Shown here: piece by piece, positions 1 to 11,255 of the stretch
Numbering within the stretch: position 1 is the first letter of the stretch
Layout of the letters: the number at the start of each line of letters is the position of its first letter
Origin: Mermis nigrescens
Lineage: Eukaryota > Nematoda > Enoplea > Mermithida > Mermithidae
Direction: 5' to 3'
Assembly: GCA_036768485.1 (NCBI GenBank)
Contig: JAVLUZ010000149.1
Span: 248,001 to 312,000, forward strand
DNA length: 64,000 bases
Position numbers and translations under genes: made by a program
The notes under the pieces: model-generated
The model's input: only the letters and a program-made list of their open reading frames with translations
The model's database searches: none
Told to the model about the DNA's origin: nothing

Positions 1-553
1 AATTGGTAGAAATAGTGTCTTTTTAAGGGTTTTGGCTATCTATTTGCTCAAAATCGCCAAATTTTCGGCGCTTCGCGCCATATATTCATGTGTTAAGCGA
101 TATATTGGTCAATTTATTCGACTTTTTCGAATTTTTTTCATGATTTTATGCTCTAGAAGGATAGAGTATCGTCAGAAACGCCAAAAAACGATGTTTTCTT
201 AACGCGTACCAGCCAAACATGGGCGTGGGAGGTTTGGGGGTGTACGCACCCCCCAGAAGTTGAAATACCCCCCAGAAATCAAAATACCCCCAGAATTCAA
301 ATTTTGAAATTTTTTTTGCCTTTTTAGCTGTTTTTTGATGCCATTGGGTAGTGCTCGATGAGAAACGTCGAAAAATGGTGTTTTTTCGCCCTACGACCAC
401 TTTTAAGACCATTTTTTGACCTTTGAAAATTTTTTCAACCCCCCCCCTACCCAGAATTTCGGTGCTGCCCACCTATGGTACCGGCCATTTTTGGGCCCAA
501 AAAAGGCACTTTAGGTTTTCACCCCCCCAGAATTCCCATGCTGTGCATGTATG
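1..553. mobile_element. hAT-type non-autonomous element (~407-bp family), left end outside window
   Basis: In the second copy the whole element is visible at 54139-54819, flanked by GTGCTGAC and GTGCTAAC. Here the right flank at 554-561 reads GTGCTGAC. The element is interrupted by the nested MITE at 214-477. A related fragment near 25860 keeps the uninterrupted site. A full relative of 407 bp lies at 49987-50393. Confidence 0.75.
214..477 (-). mobile_element. hAT-type MITE, ~255-bp G-rich family
   Basis: The ends are CAAACATGGGCG and GCCCACCTATG. The flanking 8-mers are GTACCAGC (206-213) and GTACCGGC (478-485), a 7 of 8 match. The interior has the family hallmarks: runs of G, repeated GAATTCTGGGGG-type blocks and the motif CGTTTCTCATCGAGCACTA. 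It has no coding capacity. The 8-bp target duplication points to the hAT superfamily. Confidence 0.85.
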
Positions 554-836
554 GTGCTGACCCCCATACCGATCATGCTGTGCATCTATGGTCCGCACCG
601 ACCTGCTTCTTTGATATTATTCTAAGAATGAAAAAGAATTCTTAAAAGTTATTTCGTATGTTATTTCAACCTGCGTTGCGAAATACAACCGCGTTTTGCA
701 TTCGTGCACATACATACGAGCGAATGTCGGGGTATTGATTACCTGCACGTGAAAAAGTTTGTTTATTTTACCGTTTTTATTTTTTTTGTTCATATTTTTT
801 AGTCTTTATTTTTCCTAAAAGCTTTCTCTATCCTAC

Positions 837-1204
837 CCATTTCCTCCCGTTCGGATCGTCGAATTCGCGCAATCGCCATATCTGTATATGAGGTTCGGAT
901 TGGCGTCTAGAAATTGCGCCAATGCGTTCAAGCCCGCCTTCCCGATCGCGGATGACGTCATCGCCGCCAGCGGCGATTCGAACCGCGGCGTTGCGGCAAC
1001 GTACGACGAATTTTCTGCCAAATTTGCGAAACTTTCGGGCGTTGAGCCGGAACCACAGTGCCGGATTACTGTAGTATGTCTGACAGACTGAGTCTTCTTT
1101 ACAGACAAGTCCAGAATTTCGTCGAAACTGACGTTCAGCGCGTCGCCGTCGTCGTTCGACTTCCGTTTCGTCGACGGTAAATGATGATTGCTCGGAATCG
1201 GATT
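837..1204 (-). CDS. MYT1-like: MYT1-family exon with LDLSVK motif (copy 1)
   Basis: This is an internal exon of about 122 codons. The acceptor is GAATTTTAG at 1205, entering in phase 0 with residues NPIPSNHHLPSTKRK. A run FDEILDLSVKK follows, which resembles the PxDLS-type motif used by some repressors to bind CtBP, although the proline is missing. The exon is GC-richer than its surroundings. The donor AATGG/gtagga leaves phase 2, matching the acceptor at 52783 exactly. If unspliced, a TAG at 833-835 would end the protein here. The alternative frame from the same acceptor is also open but runs into a stop after splicing to 52783. The phase-0 entry has no strong partner donor in the 6281-6579 exon, so a small exon may be missing. 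Confidence 0.7.
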
Positions 1205-2437
1205 CTAAAATTCGTCAGGTGATTCAGAGCGGGGTAAAAATGATTTATTGCAATTTTACGCTGCTATTAAACTTAAATGATTGCGCATTTATTAAACGTT
1301 CGTTGGAGAAGGAATTTATTCTTACGTAATAATGGAAAGTCATCATAATGACAAAAAAGAGAAGAAATAGAAAAAATAAGAAAAATAAAGAAAAGCATAC
1401 TATCAAAAGGAAAGGCAAAATACGCGAGAAAGAGTACGAATCTACATAGAATGAATATTATGAACCACAAGTGTTCGCGAAAGACTTTAAACGAAACAAT
1501 GCAAACTAATTGAGGGACAAATACGAAAAAAAGAAAACAAAGTAAAACAAAATGTGTACAAATAAAAACAAGATCAAAAAAACGCGATACAAATAGCTGA
1601 GGTCTAAGAGGGAAACTAAATATGAAGGTTGCTAGCGTTTTGTCTTTAATCCTCCGATTGTCACTGCAGCCTAGCGGCACCAGTATAGACGCCTAAAAAA
1701 ATAAAAGAAGCTCGAAGAGGGAAACAAAATTGAAGAATCGTAAAATAAAAATTTGTTTCACTATTTAATTCGTGAATATTCCATTTTTTGGCGGAATAGT
1801 GTATTTTAGAATCTATCACTCGGGAATGCCAAACATTGTTTTTACAATAGCGCGCTTCCATAGATGGTTTCCAATTCTATGAATAATTCTAAGTATTAAA
1901 AGTATAATAAAATAAGAAATAAACGCTGATAAAGCCATGCGTATGGTATCAGACTGAATGGTTGTGAATAGTGATGGGGAAAATCTTGTATGCATATACT
2001 TACATAGATGTTTTTGTCCTTTGTAGGTGGCTGAAAAAACGAGCGAGGTAACGAACATGGAGCATGAGACGCTCCATTATGTCCAATAAGCGCATTGTTG
2101 AAAAGGGTATCGCTATGATTGACGTAGGAATACTTGTTTTGTGAACAATCGGAATGCGGAGAAGAAACGTTGGAAGCATGAGTACTTTCTAAAAAAATAC
2201 CGTAATACTCAATAAAACTTTTCGCTTTCATCCAAAGCTACAAATAAGCAAAGTAAACGATACGATTATTTGGTGCTTAGAAAGTATTTACAAGATGCAT
2301 GCGAACAATTTATCAAATTTGCTTGAAAAACGAATTCGCACTGGTCGAAAAATACTTCCTTGTGACGTTTTGAATAAAATCTTCTACGCATTATCCCTGC
2401 TTCATCAGCACTGCTTCTCACTGTAATGACAAAGTAT
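1205..2437. other. AT-rich intron, nothing recognised
   Basis: The part around 1330-1620 is strongly purine-rich on the plus strand and produces hydrophobic-looking open frames on the minus strand. These resemble composition artefacts. I see no splice-framed coding segment or RNA gene. Confidence 0.5.
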
Positions 2438-2672
2438 AGTTTATTTAACGAAACCGTGTGCATGGAGATCAATTTTTGGCGCTCAAGCTCGTAGCTACAA
2501 AAGTAGTTTCTGGGCAGTCTACGGTAAAACAATTTTGCCTAGTAAAACTTCATATGCTTATCAAGTGCTGTACACAGTACCGTGATTGTTGCTTCAGTTA
2601 AAAGCGCTTTTGTAATAGATTTACGTTGACTCAAAATCATGATTCATGCACAAGGTTTGGTGAAATAGACTA
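2438..2672. mobile_element. MITE with CTTGTGCATGG-type inverted ends
   Basis: This is a ~235-bp element whose right end (CATGCACAAGGTTTGGTG) is the inverse of its diverged left end. Relatives lie at 45738-45967 and 53461-53709. All three share an interior with CTACAAAAGTAGTTTCT-like and ATATGCTTATC-like blocks. It abuts the element that starts at 2677. Confidence 0.65.
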
Positions 2673-2676
2673 TACC

Positions 2677-3496
2677 TAGCAAAGAAAAATGCTCCGATGG
2701 AACAAAAAAGGGGAATATACTTGAGATAGTGAATTATCGAGGATGTAAAAGGAGGGGACTAGGAAACATCTCCCTATGTTATATGCCAAAAATCGCAAAA
2801 TATGTTAAAAATCAGACTTTCTCTAAACAATGCAAAAAATCGAAGTATATTCTGCGGTCTCTGAAAAAACGTATTATTTTAAAATAATTTTCTCTGATTG
2901 ACATAATATCTTAAAAGCATATTACGTAATGCAACTTTTTGTAGACTTCATTCAGCTTTGAGTTGCTTAATAATGTGACTGAAAGTGAAATGCTGTTAAC
3001 AAATCATAATTAAGTTGTTCGTATTTCATTATTACTAAGCATGTCACTTAGCAGATACAGCCATTCTAAGTGTCAAAGTGCAAGCAATATTCAAATTACC
3101 AAAAAATTGATTGAAAAAAGCAGCGAATTAGCAATGCAGTAGCTAAGCGAATTGAATGAAATAGTACATATCGATGCATTCAAGACAATCGATGATATTC
3201 TTGGTTCAAAGCAGTAGGAAACACGGAAGCTGACGTGCAACAGACCTTATGTAGATACTCTTTTACACATGTCTACAACAATTGTTTACTAAACTTTTAC
3301 ATTTTTCAAAGGCCGCAGAATATACTTCGATTTTTGGCATTGTTTAGAGAAAGTCTGATTTTTAACATATTTTGCGATTTTTGGCATATAACATAGGGAG
3401 ATTTTTCCTAGTCCCCTCCTTTTACATCCTCGATAATTCACAATCCCAAGTATATTCCCCTTTTTTGTTCCGTCGGAGCATTTTTCTTTGCTAGTA
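2677..3496. mobile_element. Long-TIR foldback element
   Basis: About 190 bp at the left (from CTAGCAAAGAAAAATGCTCC) recurs inverted at 3310-3496, ending in GGAGCATTTTTCTTTGCTAG. Both arms carry the block around GGAGGGGACTAGGAA and the block around CAGACTTTCTCTAAACAATG. The ~440-bp interior has no coding frame. The same arms occur at 32678-32865 and 34640-34828, so this is a dispersed family. Confidence 0.8.
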
Positions 3497-6032
3497 CCCT
3501 ACTTTTAATTAGCAATATTTGGAAATACAGTACTAGATTTCATTTACTGTGCGGTTCTTCTAATAATTGAATGGTTTAAACTTTACAAAGCTACTAGTTG
3601 TAGAAGAAACAAACATTCTGATTAGTAATTCTTATGTTACGTAGAACATCCTGTAAAGAAATATGCTTCCAAAACTTTCTAGAGCTAAACTTAATTTACA
3701 TTTTAAACTTTACACAAGAGTGTAAAGAATTTTAGTGGGATCAATAATTTCGATATTGCTCTGATATAACGATCAGCATTTATTAAGAAATGAAACCTCT
3801 ATAATGTTCTAAGAACAAATTAACATTAGGTGTTAATCACTTTACACTACTCTTCATGCGCCCCTAGCAGACGTATCACATCTGTTTCCATATATATTTT
3901 AAGACTTTAGGGAAAAAATAAGTTACCGTGAGGCTCTAGAATGAAGCTTATTATATAGTGTAAACTTTACACTAGCAACGAGTGTAAAGAAGATTTTAGT
4001 CGGATTTGTAAATTCGATATTAATCGGATATTACGATCAACATTCATGAAAAAATTACGTCTCCATAACGATTTGATGACAAATAGACACAGATGTAAAC
4101 CACTTTACATCACTCTTGAGTGTAAACAAACGCGCCCAGCTGACGTCCCTTATTTGATTCCATGTAAATTTTCAGATTTCGGCAAAAAATTTAGGTTTAT
4201 GCAAAGCCATAGAACGAAAATAAACCACTTTACATCACTGTTGATTGTAAACAAACGCGCCCAGCTGACGTCCCTTATTTGATTCCGTGTAAATTTTCAG
4301 ATTTCAGCAAAAAATTCAGGTTTTCGCAAAGCTCTAGAACGAAGATTAATTAGCAGTGTACACTTTACACAACCGCCTAGTGTAAAGAGGACTTTATTCC
4401 GATTTGTAAATCTGATATTACTCGGATATTATTATCAACATTTATGAAAAAATTGCATGTCTACAATGGTCTGAGGACAAATAAACAATGAGTGTAAACT
4501 ACTTTACATCACTGTTGGATGTAAACAAACGCGCCTACGTGACGTCTCACATTTGATTCTTTGAAAATTTCTAGACTCCAGGAAAAAATTAGGTTTCTGG
4601 AATGCTCAAAAACGAAGATAAATACATTTGTAGTGTAAACTTCATGCAAACACCTAGTTTAAAGAAGATTTTGGTCAGATTCGTAATTTTGATATTGTTC
4701 CGATATTACGATTATTATTTATGAAAAAAATTAAGTCTCCAAAATGTTCTATGGGCGAACTTAAATAGGTGTAAACCACTTTACAACACTGTCGAGTGTA
4801 AACATACGCGCCAGACTGGCATATCAAATTTGGTTCCTGGTCCATTTCTAGACTTGATAATCGTGTCCCTGACTCATAACCGGAGAAGCAGGCAGAAAAA
4901 ACAAGACAAAAACGAATTTTAAACACCAAATTTTCGACTTTACACTCGCTAAATATTAATGTATAGACAATTTGCTTTGACATGCACCCGATAGAAAGCA
5001 CTTTATTTTTATTCTATTGGACTTATCCCGACTTCTGGACGGAGAAAGTGGCGAACAAAAAAGCAACAAAAACGTATTTTCCATCATTTAGAACACTGTA
5101 AACTTTAAAATTCCGTACCGAACTCCCCATTGAGTTTAAAGAAATTCGGTTTGGTACAATTTGTAGCTTTTAAATCGTAGTACATTCCTGTGTGCCAAAA
5201 TTCTCTTGCAAAAATTATTTGGTATGATTTATTAATCAAAATTCGGAAAAAACGTGTTTTTTCGCCCATTTTTTACCTCTGATTTCGAACTTTACACCCC
5301 CATAAATGACTCAATATTGCGTTTTTTCAAATGCGATTTGCTGCGATGTGTAGCCCCTGAGAGGCACTTTATTACTGCTGTATTCAATTTACCCTGACTC
5401 ATAAGCGGGAAAATTTAGCAGAGAAATCTTAGTCAAAATCCGTTTTTTTACACCATCCACTAGAGTGTAAACTTTAAACCCCAGGATCTAACTCACCATA
5501 GAGCATATAAGACTTTGCTTATATGCAGAATGTAGCCCTTGATCCGCTCTACATTTCTGTCAGAAAAATTTTAAAAAACTCATAAGCGGAGTTAGTATCG
5601 GACATAAGCAGGTTGAAAAACTCGACCAAAAAGTGCTTTTTCACCCCCAGATTTTCGCACTCTTTACACTGCCATTTGATAACTAATGCGAATTTCAAAA
5701 AACAAAAAAGTACCATCTGTAGAATTCATCCCTCTATTATCCTATGCTGTTCAATTCTTTGAGTCATTAATACTCAGTTGTCCATATGCCGCAGTAAAAA
5801 GGTCCCAAAGATTTGTCCTATGTTATAACGTTACACAAAAACTTTACACCTTCTTTACACAGTCAGTTTTGAGTTTCAAGTAAAACAAAAAACACGGGCA
5901 GCGAATTTTTTCATTATCTTTCTTTTAAAAAAATACCGCACCTTCCAGAAGTGTCCCGTTATAGCTGTAGGGGGTGCACAGGTGTTAGGGGTACCCAAGT
6001 ACATTATAGGTACCCGCTAACGCGCTACCTAA
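3497..6032. repeat. Degenerate GTGTAAAC/GTTTACAC-rich array
   Basis: Short inverted pairs such as AGTGTAAACTTTACAC recur every ~120-200 bp. A clear ~125-bp unit is repeated near 4092 and 4221, sharing ACAAACGCGCCCAGCTGACG. The same architecture and the same closing block (CTAACGCGCTACCTA) occur at 34829-36871, immediately after the same long-TIR arm. The two parts probably form one composite element of about 3.3 kb. No credible gene is present. Confidence 0.7.
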
Positions 6033-6280
6033 GATTAATTTCATACATAAGTCTTCCACTAAATTAGTCCGCCAGCAATAAGCAGATATTCCGAATCAAA
6101 AAACTCGGCAAAACAGATTATTTGATTAGAATTGATAAAAATATTACGAAAGTATAACTCCTGGTCAAGACGTTGCGTCCAAAAATGTAATTGTCCAAGT
6201 TTCACATTAGAAAGCTCCTTTATATTGTCAGCGTGCAATGACTAATAGATTATTTTAAACACTTTCTGTATCAATCTAGT

Positions 6281-6579
6281 TTAAACTGCCCAAAAATTTA
6301 AATATGTGCGAATAATTGAATTACGATCAGAGTATTCCGGAAAACCAGTTGGAGCCGCATTTTGATTGATACTCAGCGGCGTCGTTGATTCGTTTCCTTG
6401 ACCATCATCAGTCGACGGCATCGTCAACGGAGCCGGCAACCGAAGTCGCTTAAACGGCTTTTGCATAGCAGCGATCGGACAGCCACTCAGACTCCTATGC
6501 GTCGTGCGATTACTGTTAACGTGACCCTTGCCTGTGCAACCGGCTGTAGGACATCGCAATACGGTTTCATGTTGTAAAG
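6281..6579 (-). CDS. MYT1-like: MYT1-family exon with complete CCHHC zinc finger (copy 1)
   Basis: The exon enters in phase 1 after TTCTAG and joins exactly to the donor at 11089. Residues [19 protein letters not shown] followed by [10 protein letters not shown] fit the CX4CX4HX7HX5C finger. The GHVNSNR and SGCPIAA wording matches the second finger of the central MYT1/MYT1L/ST18 pair. MYT1-family proteins are nuclear and bind AAGTT-type sites; they are known as regulators of neural fate. After the finger come a basic patch (FKRLRLP) and a Ser/Thr/Pro/Asn-rich tail. The 3' border is unclear. The in-frame TAA is at 6281, and a possible donor GATC/gtaatt near 6325 would end the exon earlier. Confidence 0.88.
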
Positions 6580-6635
6580 CTAGAACTGGCGTGAAATGAA
6601 CGAAAATAATTAAAAACTTCGTATTCAAAAAATAT

Positions 6636-7381
6636 GCAGAATGGTCCAAAAATGCTACACCCTAATGTTACCAGTCAAAACTTCAGTAAATCTGCAAATA
6701 AAATATTTAGTCCACTTTTATAAGATAGATAAAAATGACATTGTTTGAATGCAATCCTGGAAAAAATTTTGTCCACCTGTCAGCGGTTTGGGCGCTACAG
6801 CCATTTGTTTACACCTACTTTGATATTGCTTAATGCCTAAAAGCTTGTTCGGTCATGTCATCAATTTGCTTACCCTTTTATTGATATTAAGAAGTTTCTG
6901 CATTTAGTGGGAAGAGTTTCCAATCTGGGGTTCAGTCAGTGCACTACTAATAATTTTATGACTGAAGATAGTCAAAAAAGGGACCAAATACTCAGCAATA
7001 AAACACAATGCAGAAATTATGGGGTTTAAGCAATATCAAAGTGAAGTGAAAACAAATCATCCTAGCACGCGCACGACTAGCAACTGGCCAAAATTTTTTC
7101 GTAGTTAAAACAATCACATTCATGTCGAATGCAACTATAGTCTGTTTCACACGAGTTCGAGCATAAATTTTAAAAACTATGTCAGACAATAAGCTGACTA
7201 ATTGCGATTATAGCGTTGATTTGATATGCAATTATCGGAATCCGCCGACTTATTTTCGAAAAATTCTTAAAATTTATGCTCAAACTTATGTGAAACAGAT
7301 TATAGTCTAAAAATTTTTTCGTAAAATTAGTCCAAGTTATGATGCAATATCAGGGTGTAGCCATTTTTTGGCCCACTCTGT
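6636..7381. mobile_element. Tc1/mariner-like TIR pair, internally deleted
   Basis: The left end (AATGGTCCAAAAATGCTACA) and the right end (GTAGCCATTTTTTGGCCCAC) are inverted partners of about 28 bp. No transposase frame lies between them. A smaller MITE (7140-7304) sits inside. The left end is only ~55 bp upstream of the splice acceptor at 6580. Confidence 0.5.
7140..7304. mobile_element. Small MITE, ~35-bp TIR
   Basis: CTGTTTCACACGAGTTCGAG at the left is matched by an inverted block ending CTTATGTGAAACAG at the right, and the arms extend into AAATTTTAA. A relative with the same ends and length is at 37916-38080. Confidence 0.7.
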
Positions 7382-8025
7382 ATGTGTCATACAAATAGTA
7401 TTCATAAGATTGTAACGTAACATACATGCACACGGTCAAAATCTCTGGGAGGGGATTAACCGAGTCTCCTTGGGAGAGGGGTATAAGTGAGCAATTTTTC
7501 CATCTATTTAATGTCAGACTTCATTCGTCGTATTTTATTTTTCATGAATATTTATGGTTAAATTTGCATAAAAGCAATGACAATAAGGGCGATAGAACGA
7601 CCTTTAACATCAAATACTCGTATGCACAAAATAGAGGAAGAAAAGTGTGTGGATGAACGAACTGAACATTCAGTTGCTCGAGAAATAAGTATGTGTACTT
7701 AAAATTACACTCTTAGCCGTCATTTAACGCTTTTTCGTGTTTAAAGCAGCCAGTTCTGATCCAAAATGGCTTGAGAGGGTATGTTTCTCATAAGTTGTGG
7801 TAGGGGATACCCTCCATACTCCCCCCAGTGTGCATGTGTGTAAGGTAACAACTAATTATCACACATTTAGTGAATCGCTACTTAATCGTATGTTTGAATT
7901 TGGTGTACACTCGGAAACCAACACTACAGCCACAGCACTCGATCTCGTCATTGTAGGACGGACGACTTAAGCGCAACCAACGAACACGGTGACGGGGTTT
8001 GGTGAGTCTAGACCAGACATGCACG
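7382..8025. other. Non-coding, nothing recognised
   Basis: The segment has short G-rich stretches reminiscent of degraded transposon ends. I can support no gene, RNA or element boundary. Confidence 0.4.
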
Positions 8026-9732
8026 CAGAGGCGTTGCCATGATTTTGGTACGGGGGGCATGAACAAAAATTTTTTAAGACTACTTTTGCATTGAATGCCA
8101 GCATACGTGGACAGCAAGAAAATTCTGGGGGCAAGATTTTTAAAGGTCAAAAAATGGCCCTACAAATGGTGGTGTGACGGAAAAACGCCATTTTTTGACG
8201 TTTCTCATCGAGCACTATCCGTTGGCATCAAAAAATTACGTAAAAAAGAAAAAAATTTCAAAAATTGAATTCTGGGGGGGTATTTTGATTTCTGGGGGAT
8301 TTTGGTATCTCGGGAGGTGCATACCCCCCAAACCCCCACGGTGTGAATGCCAGTAACGTTATGTTTAGTAAAACTGCATTTTTCGATCTTTAATAGTGTA
8401 TGTAGTTTAGCTAATTTATGGGTTTCTGGCAATCAAAAATACAAAAAGTGTAAAGCGGCGCGAAGTGCCGAAAATTTTTGGCAAACACTTCGGAAATCAT
8501 AAGTGGCGCAAAGTGCTAGGCTAGGAAATTTAGTTATTTTGTACTGCTCTTAACATTTTGTAGCTCCTTGAATACTAATAGTCTGACAGAGCAGAAAATT
8601 ATCAAATTTGCACAAAACAATTTTAACAGTTCAAGCTTCTAAAAAGAAAACTGCGAAATACTAACTTTGCCTGAAGATATTTGGAGTGATTCAGGCTTTT
8701 AAACGCAGTGCTGGAGCTTTACGAAAAGAAAGAACAGTAACTGGCGGCGCTATGCGCCGGAAAATTTTGACGTTTTTGCACTTTAAATTCAATTTATAAC
8801 GCTTAAATCATACAAAACAAACAAATTAATGCTGGCGCGAAATGCCTGAAATTTTTAGAAATTCCTAACCCTTTTACCTGACTTAATTTCCCTAAAATCT
8901 CGCTGCAAATGTACAACGAGATTTTACGGCTGCGAGGTGTCTGGGATGGCGCGATCAAGCGTTCCCAGCGGGGTCCGGGGCAGAGACCCAGAAAATTTTT
9001 GTAAAAAACAATCTAATTTTAAATAGTAACGTTAAAATTTTCTCAAAATCGGCTAAGTCTCGGTTCTGAATCAAGCCTAAAAAACACTTAAAATTGATTA
9101 ACTCCTACAATGCACAAAACTTCTGAGCTGAAATGCGTTTTTCGACCTCTGCTAATTACATAGAGGCAGCAACAGGTCGCTGCCAATAAGATAGAAAAAT
9201 GTATCAATGAAAATTTTGTTCTTACCGTTTTCAGGCCCATTTATGGCCGTCTTATTAACAAGATGCAGTTCAGAAAACAGGAAATGCGCAAAAACATAGG
9301 AAAATTCGGCCATTCCTTTGATTTAAAATATGAGTATGTGTCCTTGTAAAGAGAGACAAACAATGCAAAGAATAGACAATCTGGTACACAAAAGACAAAC
9401 AAAGCAGAGAAGAGACAAACTGGTACACAATCATTTTCGCACTGCTACTATTATGCTCAACAAGCATGCGCAATTTCATTCAACGAACAAATACCTAGAG
9501 CATTAAATTACTAAAGTGATGTGAAGTGCTGGATTATTTTAGCTGATCCAAGCTTTTAAATTCATTGTATCTATATAACAATAAATAATGACTCGGGACG
9601 CGAAAATTTTGATGTTTTTGCCTTTTTGAACTCAGTTTTCTGGACACACATTATTGCAACAGTAAAATCAACAATATTTCTGAAAAATTTGGGGGTGCAT
9701 GTACCCCCAATGCCCCCCTGGCTACGCCTATG
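8026..9732. mobile_element. hAT-type non-autonomous element, ~1.4-kb family, with nested MITE
   Basis: It starts CAGAGGCGTTGCCATG and ends CCCCTGGCTACGCC. The flanking 8-mers are CATGCACG (8018-8025) and CATACACG (9733-9740), a 7 of 8 match. The nested 244-bp MITE at 8102-8345 accounts for most of its extra length over the sister copy at 32941-34365. The interior carries two hairpin motifs of the GGCGC-GAA-GYGCC type. No transposase frame is visible. Confidence 0.85.
8102..8345 (+). mobile_element. hAT-type MITE, ~255-bp family
   Basis: The ends are CATACGTGGACAGC and CCACGGTGTG. Perfect 8-bp target duplications AATGCCAG flank it (8094-8101 and 8346-8353). The sister element at 32941-34365 shows the empty site near 33010-33025, which confirms the insertion. 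Confidence 0.93.
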
Positions 9733-9763
9733 CATACACGTATGGGATTCGGGGTTAGTCTAA

Positions 9764-10260
9764 GCCAGACATGCACGTAGGGGTCTCGGGGGATCTAGAC
9801 TTCCCAGAATAGAAAAATTAGAAATTTTCTGGGGAAAATGAAGCAAAATAAAGGCAAAAAATGACTGAAAATTTAAAATTTTCTTCAAAGGTGCTTTAAA
9901 TTGATCAGAAACTGCGTAATTACGTGGTTCTAAATAGAATTTATTATTTTTTTCAAATTTTCATGAAACGCTAAGCGCTTTGGCCCAAAAACGCTTAATT
10001 TCTGACCACCTAAGCCGACTGACCCCTAAGATCGACCATGCTGCGCATCTATATTCTAGATGCCTAAAATTGAAAAATGAGTCATTGACTGAGAAAAATG
10101 AGGTAAAATGAAGGCAAAAAGCGATAGAAATGATAAATGCTCTTTAGAAAAGTGCTTGAAGCATTTATACCACTTTTTTGGCGTCATTTTGCCCAAAAAA
10201 GCTGCATATTTGACCCCTCCGTTTGGCCATGTTAGGCGCCTATGGTCCAGACTCTCAGAA
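9764..10260. repeat. Dispersed repeat family B, two partial copies
   Basis: The recurrent layout is GCACGTRGGGG, then a GGTCTAGAC-type block, then AATGARGCAAAATGAAGG, then a TTTTGGCCCAAAAA block, then a CTGTGCATCTATGG-type end. Related copies are near 14005-14545, 17432-17820, 25352-25465, 38668-38920, 42890-43147, 48061-48260 and 53887-54130. No coding potential. Confidence 0.6.
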
Positions 10261-11088
10261 TGGAAAAATGAGAAATCTCCTTGGGAAAACTATAGCAAAA
10301 TGAGGCCAAAAATAGATCAAAATCGAAAATTTTCTCAGCCACCTTTTACCAACTTTTAAATTTTTTTCATCTTTTTTAAATTTAAATCTTGTTTTCAACC
10401 AACTTTTCTAAATTCCTTTTATTTTGCCTTTATTTTCAACCAATTATTCCAACTATAAGCTATAAGCTTACTGCAGGTAAATCCTTAGAAGAATAATTTA
10501 AGATTATGAGAGACAGAGATACGTAGATTCTGGTAGCGTCAGACATCGCAATTTTATAAATTTTTCAAAGTCTGCGCCGAATTAGTTTCGGCATGACTTT
10601 AAAAAATTACCTTTCCACATGGCAAGCTAAATTTTGAGTGTTAACTATTAAGACATTTGAATGGATTTGTTTGCGATGAGTGGTGATTCCTCAGAATCAG
10701 ATTCAAATTCATGTGGAACAGTTTACAAGCATCAAGCTTTTACTAACCTCATTCATAAAACTTCTGTCACCAAGAATCAGTTATAAATTATTACGAAAAT
10801 ACACAGTGCCAAAGCCTCGAGATCAACATATCGCGGGCTATGTAACCATACATGGGCAGCGACCACATTCAGGAAGTGTGATGGGGAAAAAATCGCAAAA
10901 AAATCGAACGAAAATTCAATTCTGGGGCCTGCTGGATTCTAAGGAGGGGGTTTTGGATTCTGGGGAAGTCTAAAACCACAAACCCTTTCCGTCCATTGGT
11001 GCGTGTAAACCATAAATTGCTTTGCTTTGTTTTTATTGTACATGCATAACACTTGTTAGGAGCATAAATTCGTAAACTAAAATCATAC
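10261..11088. other. Non-coding, possible MITE remnant
   Basis: A block beginning CATACATGGGCAGC at 10849, with TTCTGGGG repeats to ~10990, looks like a decayed member of the 255-bp MITE family. I found no clean target duplication. Nothing else is recognised. Confidence 0.4.
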
Positions 11089-11129
11089 TTTCCGGCGACG
11101 CTTTATCCTTTCTTGGACATCCAGATATG
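11089..11129 (-). CDS. MYT1-like: MYT1-family exon, second half of split finger
   Basis: This 41-nt exon lies between acceptor TTTTTTCAG and donor GGAAA/gtatga. It enters in phase 2 and leaves in phase 1. It reads SISGCPRKDKASPE, supplying the last cysteine of the finger begun in 11186-11255. It continues in frame into 6579 as [11 protein letters not shown], which mirrors the short linker between the two central fingers in vertebrate relatives. Confidence 0.9.
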
Positions 11130-11185
11130 CTGAAAAAATGATAAGTACAGGGAATAAGATGCATAGAAAAAGAAAGATTATCTAC

Positions 11186-11255
11186 CTTCTATGAAATGCG
11201 TATAAACCGGTGGTGTGTCCTGTTCCGTCACAGCCAGGCGTCGGACATTTGCTTT
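11186..11255 (-). CDS. MYT1-like: MYT1-family exon, first half of split finger
   Basis: This 70-nt exon follows acceptor CTGTTATCAG and precedes donor AGAAG/gtagat. It reads [20 protein letters not shown] then FHR. The [11 protein letters not shown] and GLY pattern is diagnostic of the first finger of the central MYT1 pair. The intron falls inside the serine codon right after His-Arg (phase 2). Entry phase 1 matches the donor at 12294. Confidence 0.93.

Larger units (their letters stand above)
1..9734. repeat. Direct duplication, copy 1
   Basis: This block matches 54267-64000 base for base with a constant offset of 54,266. The only difference I noted by eye is G at 559 versus A at 54825. It carries two MYT1-family exons and several nested transposons. 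The match runs from the first to the last base of the window, so neither boundary of the duplication is visible. It could be a recent tandem duplication or an assembly duplication. Confidence 0.97.

Noticed and set aside
837..1204. Alternative reading frame starting QSDSEQSSFTVDETEVERRR
   Set aside because: It would suit the possible donor near 6325 and is open, but it ends in a frame that meets a stop soon after splicing to 52783, whereas the LDLSVK frame continues cleanly.
1273..1680. 135-codon minus frame rich in Phe and Leu
   Set aside because: Arises from a purine-rich plus strand. No conserved motif or splice support.
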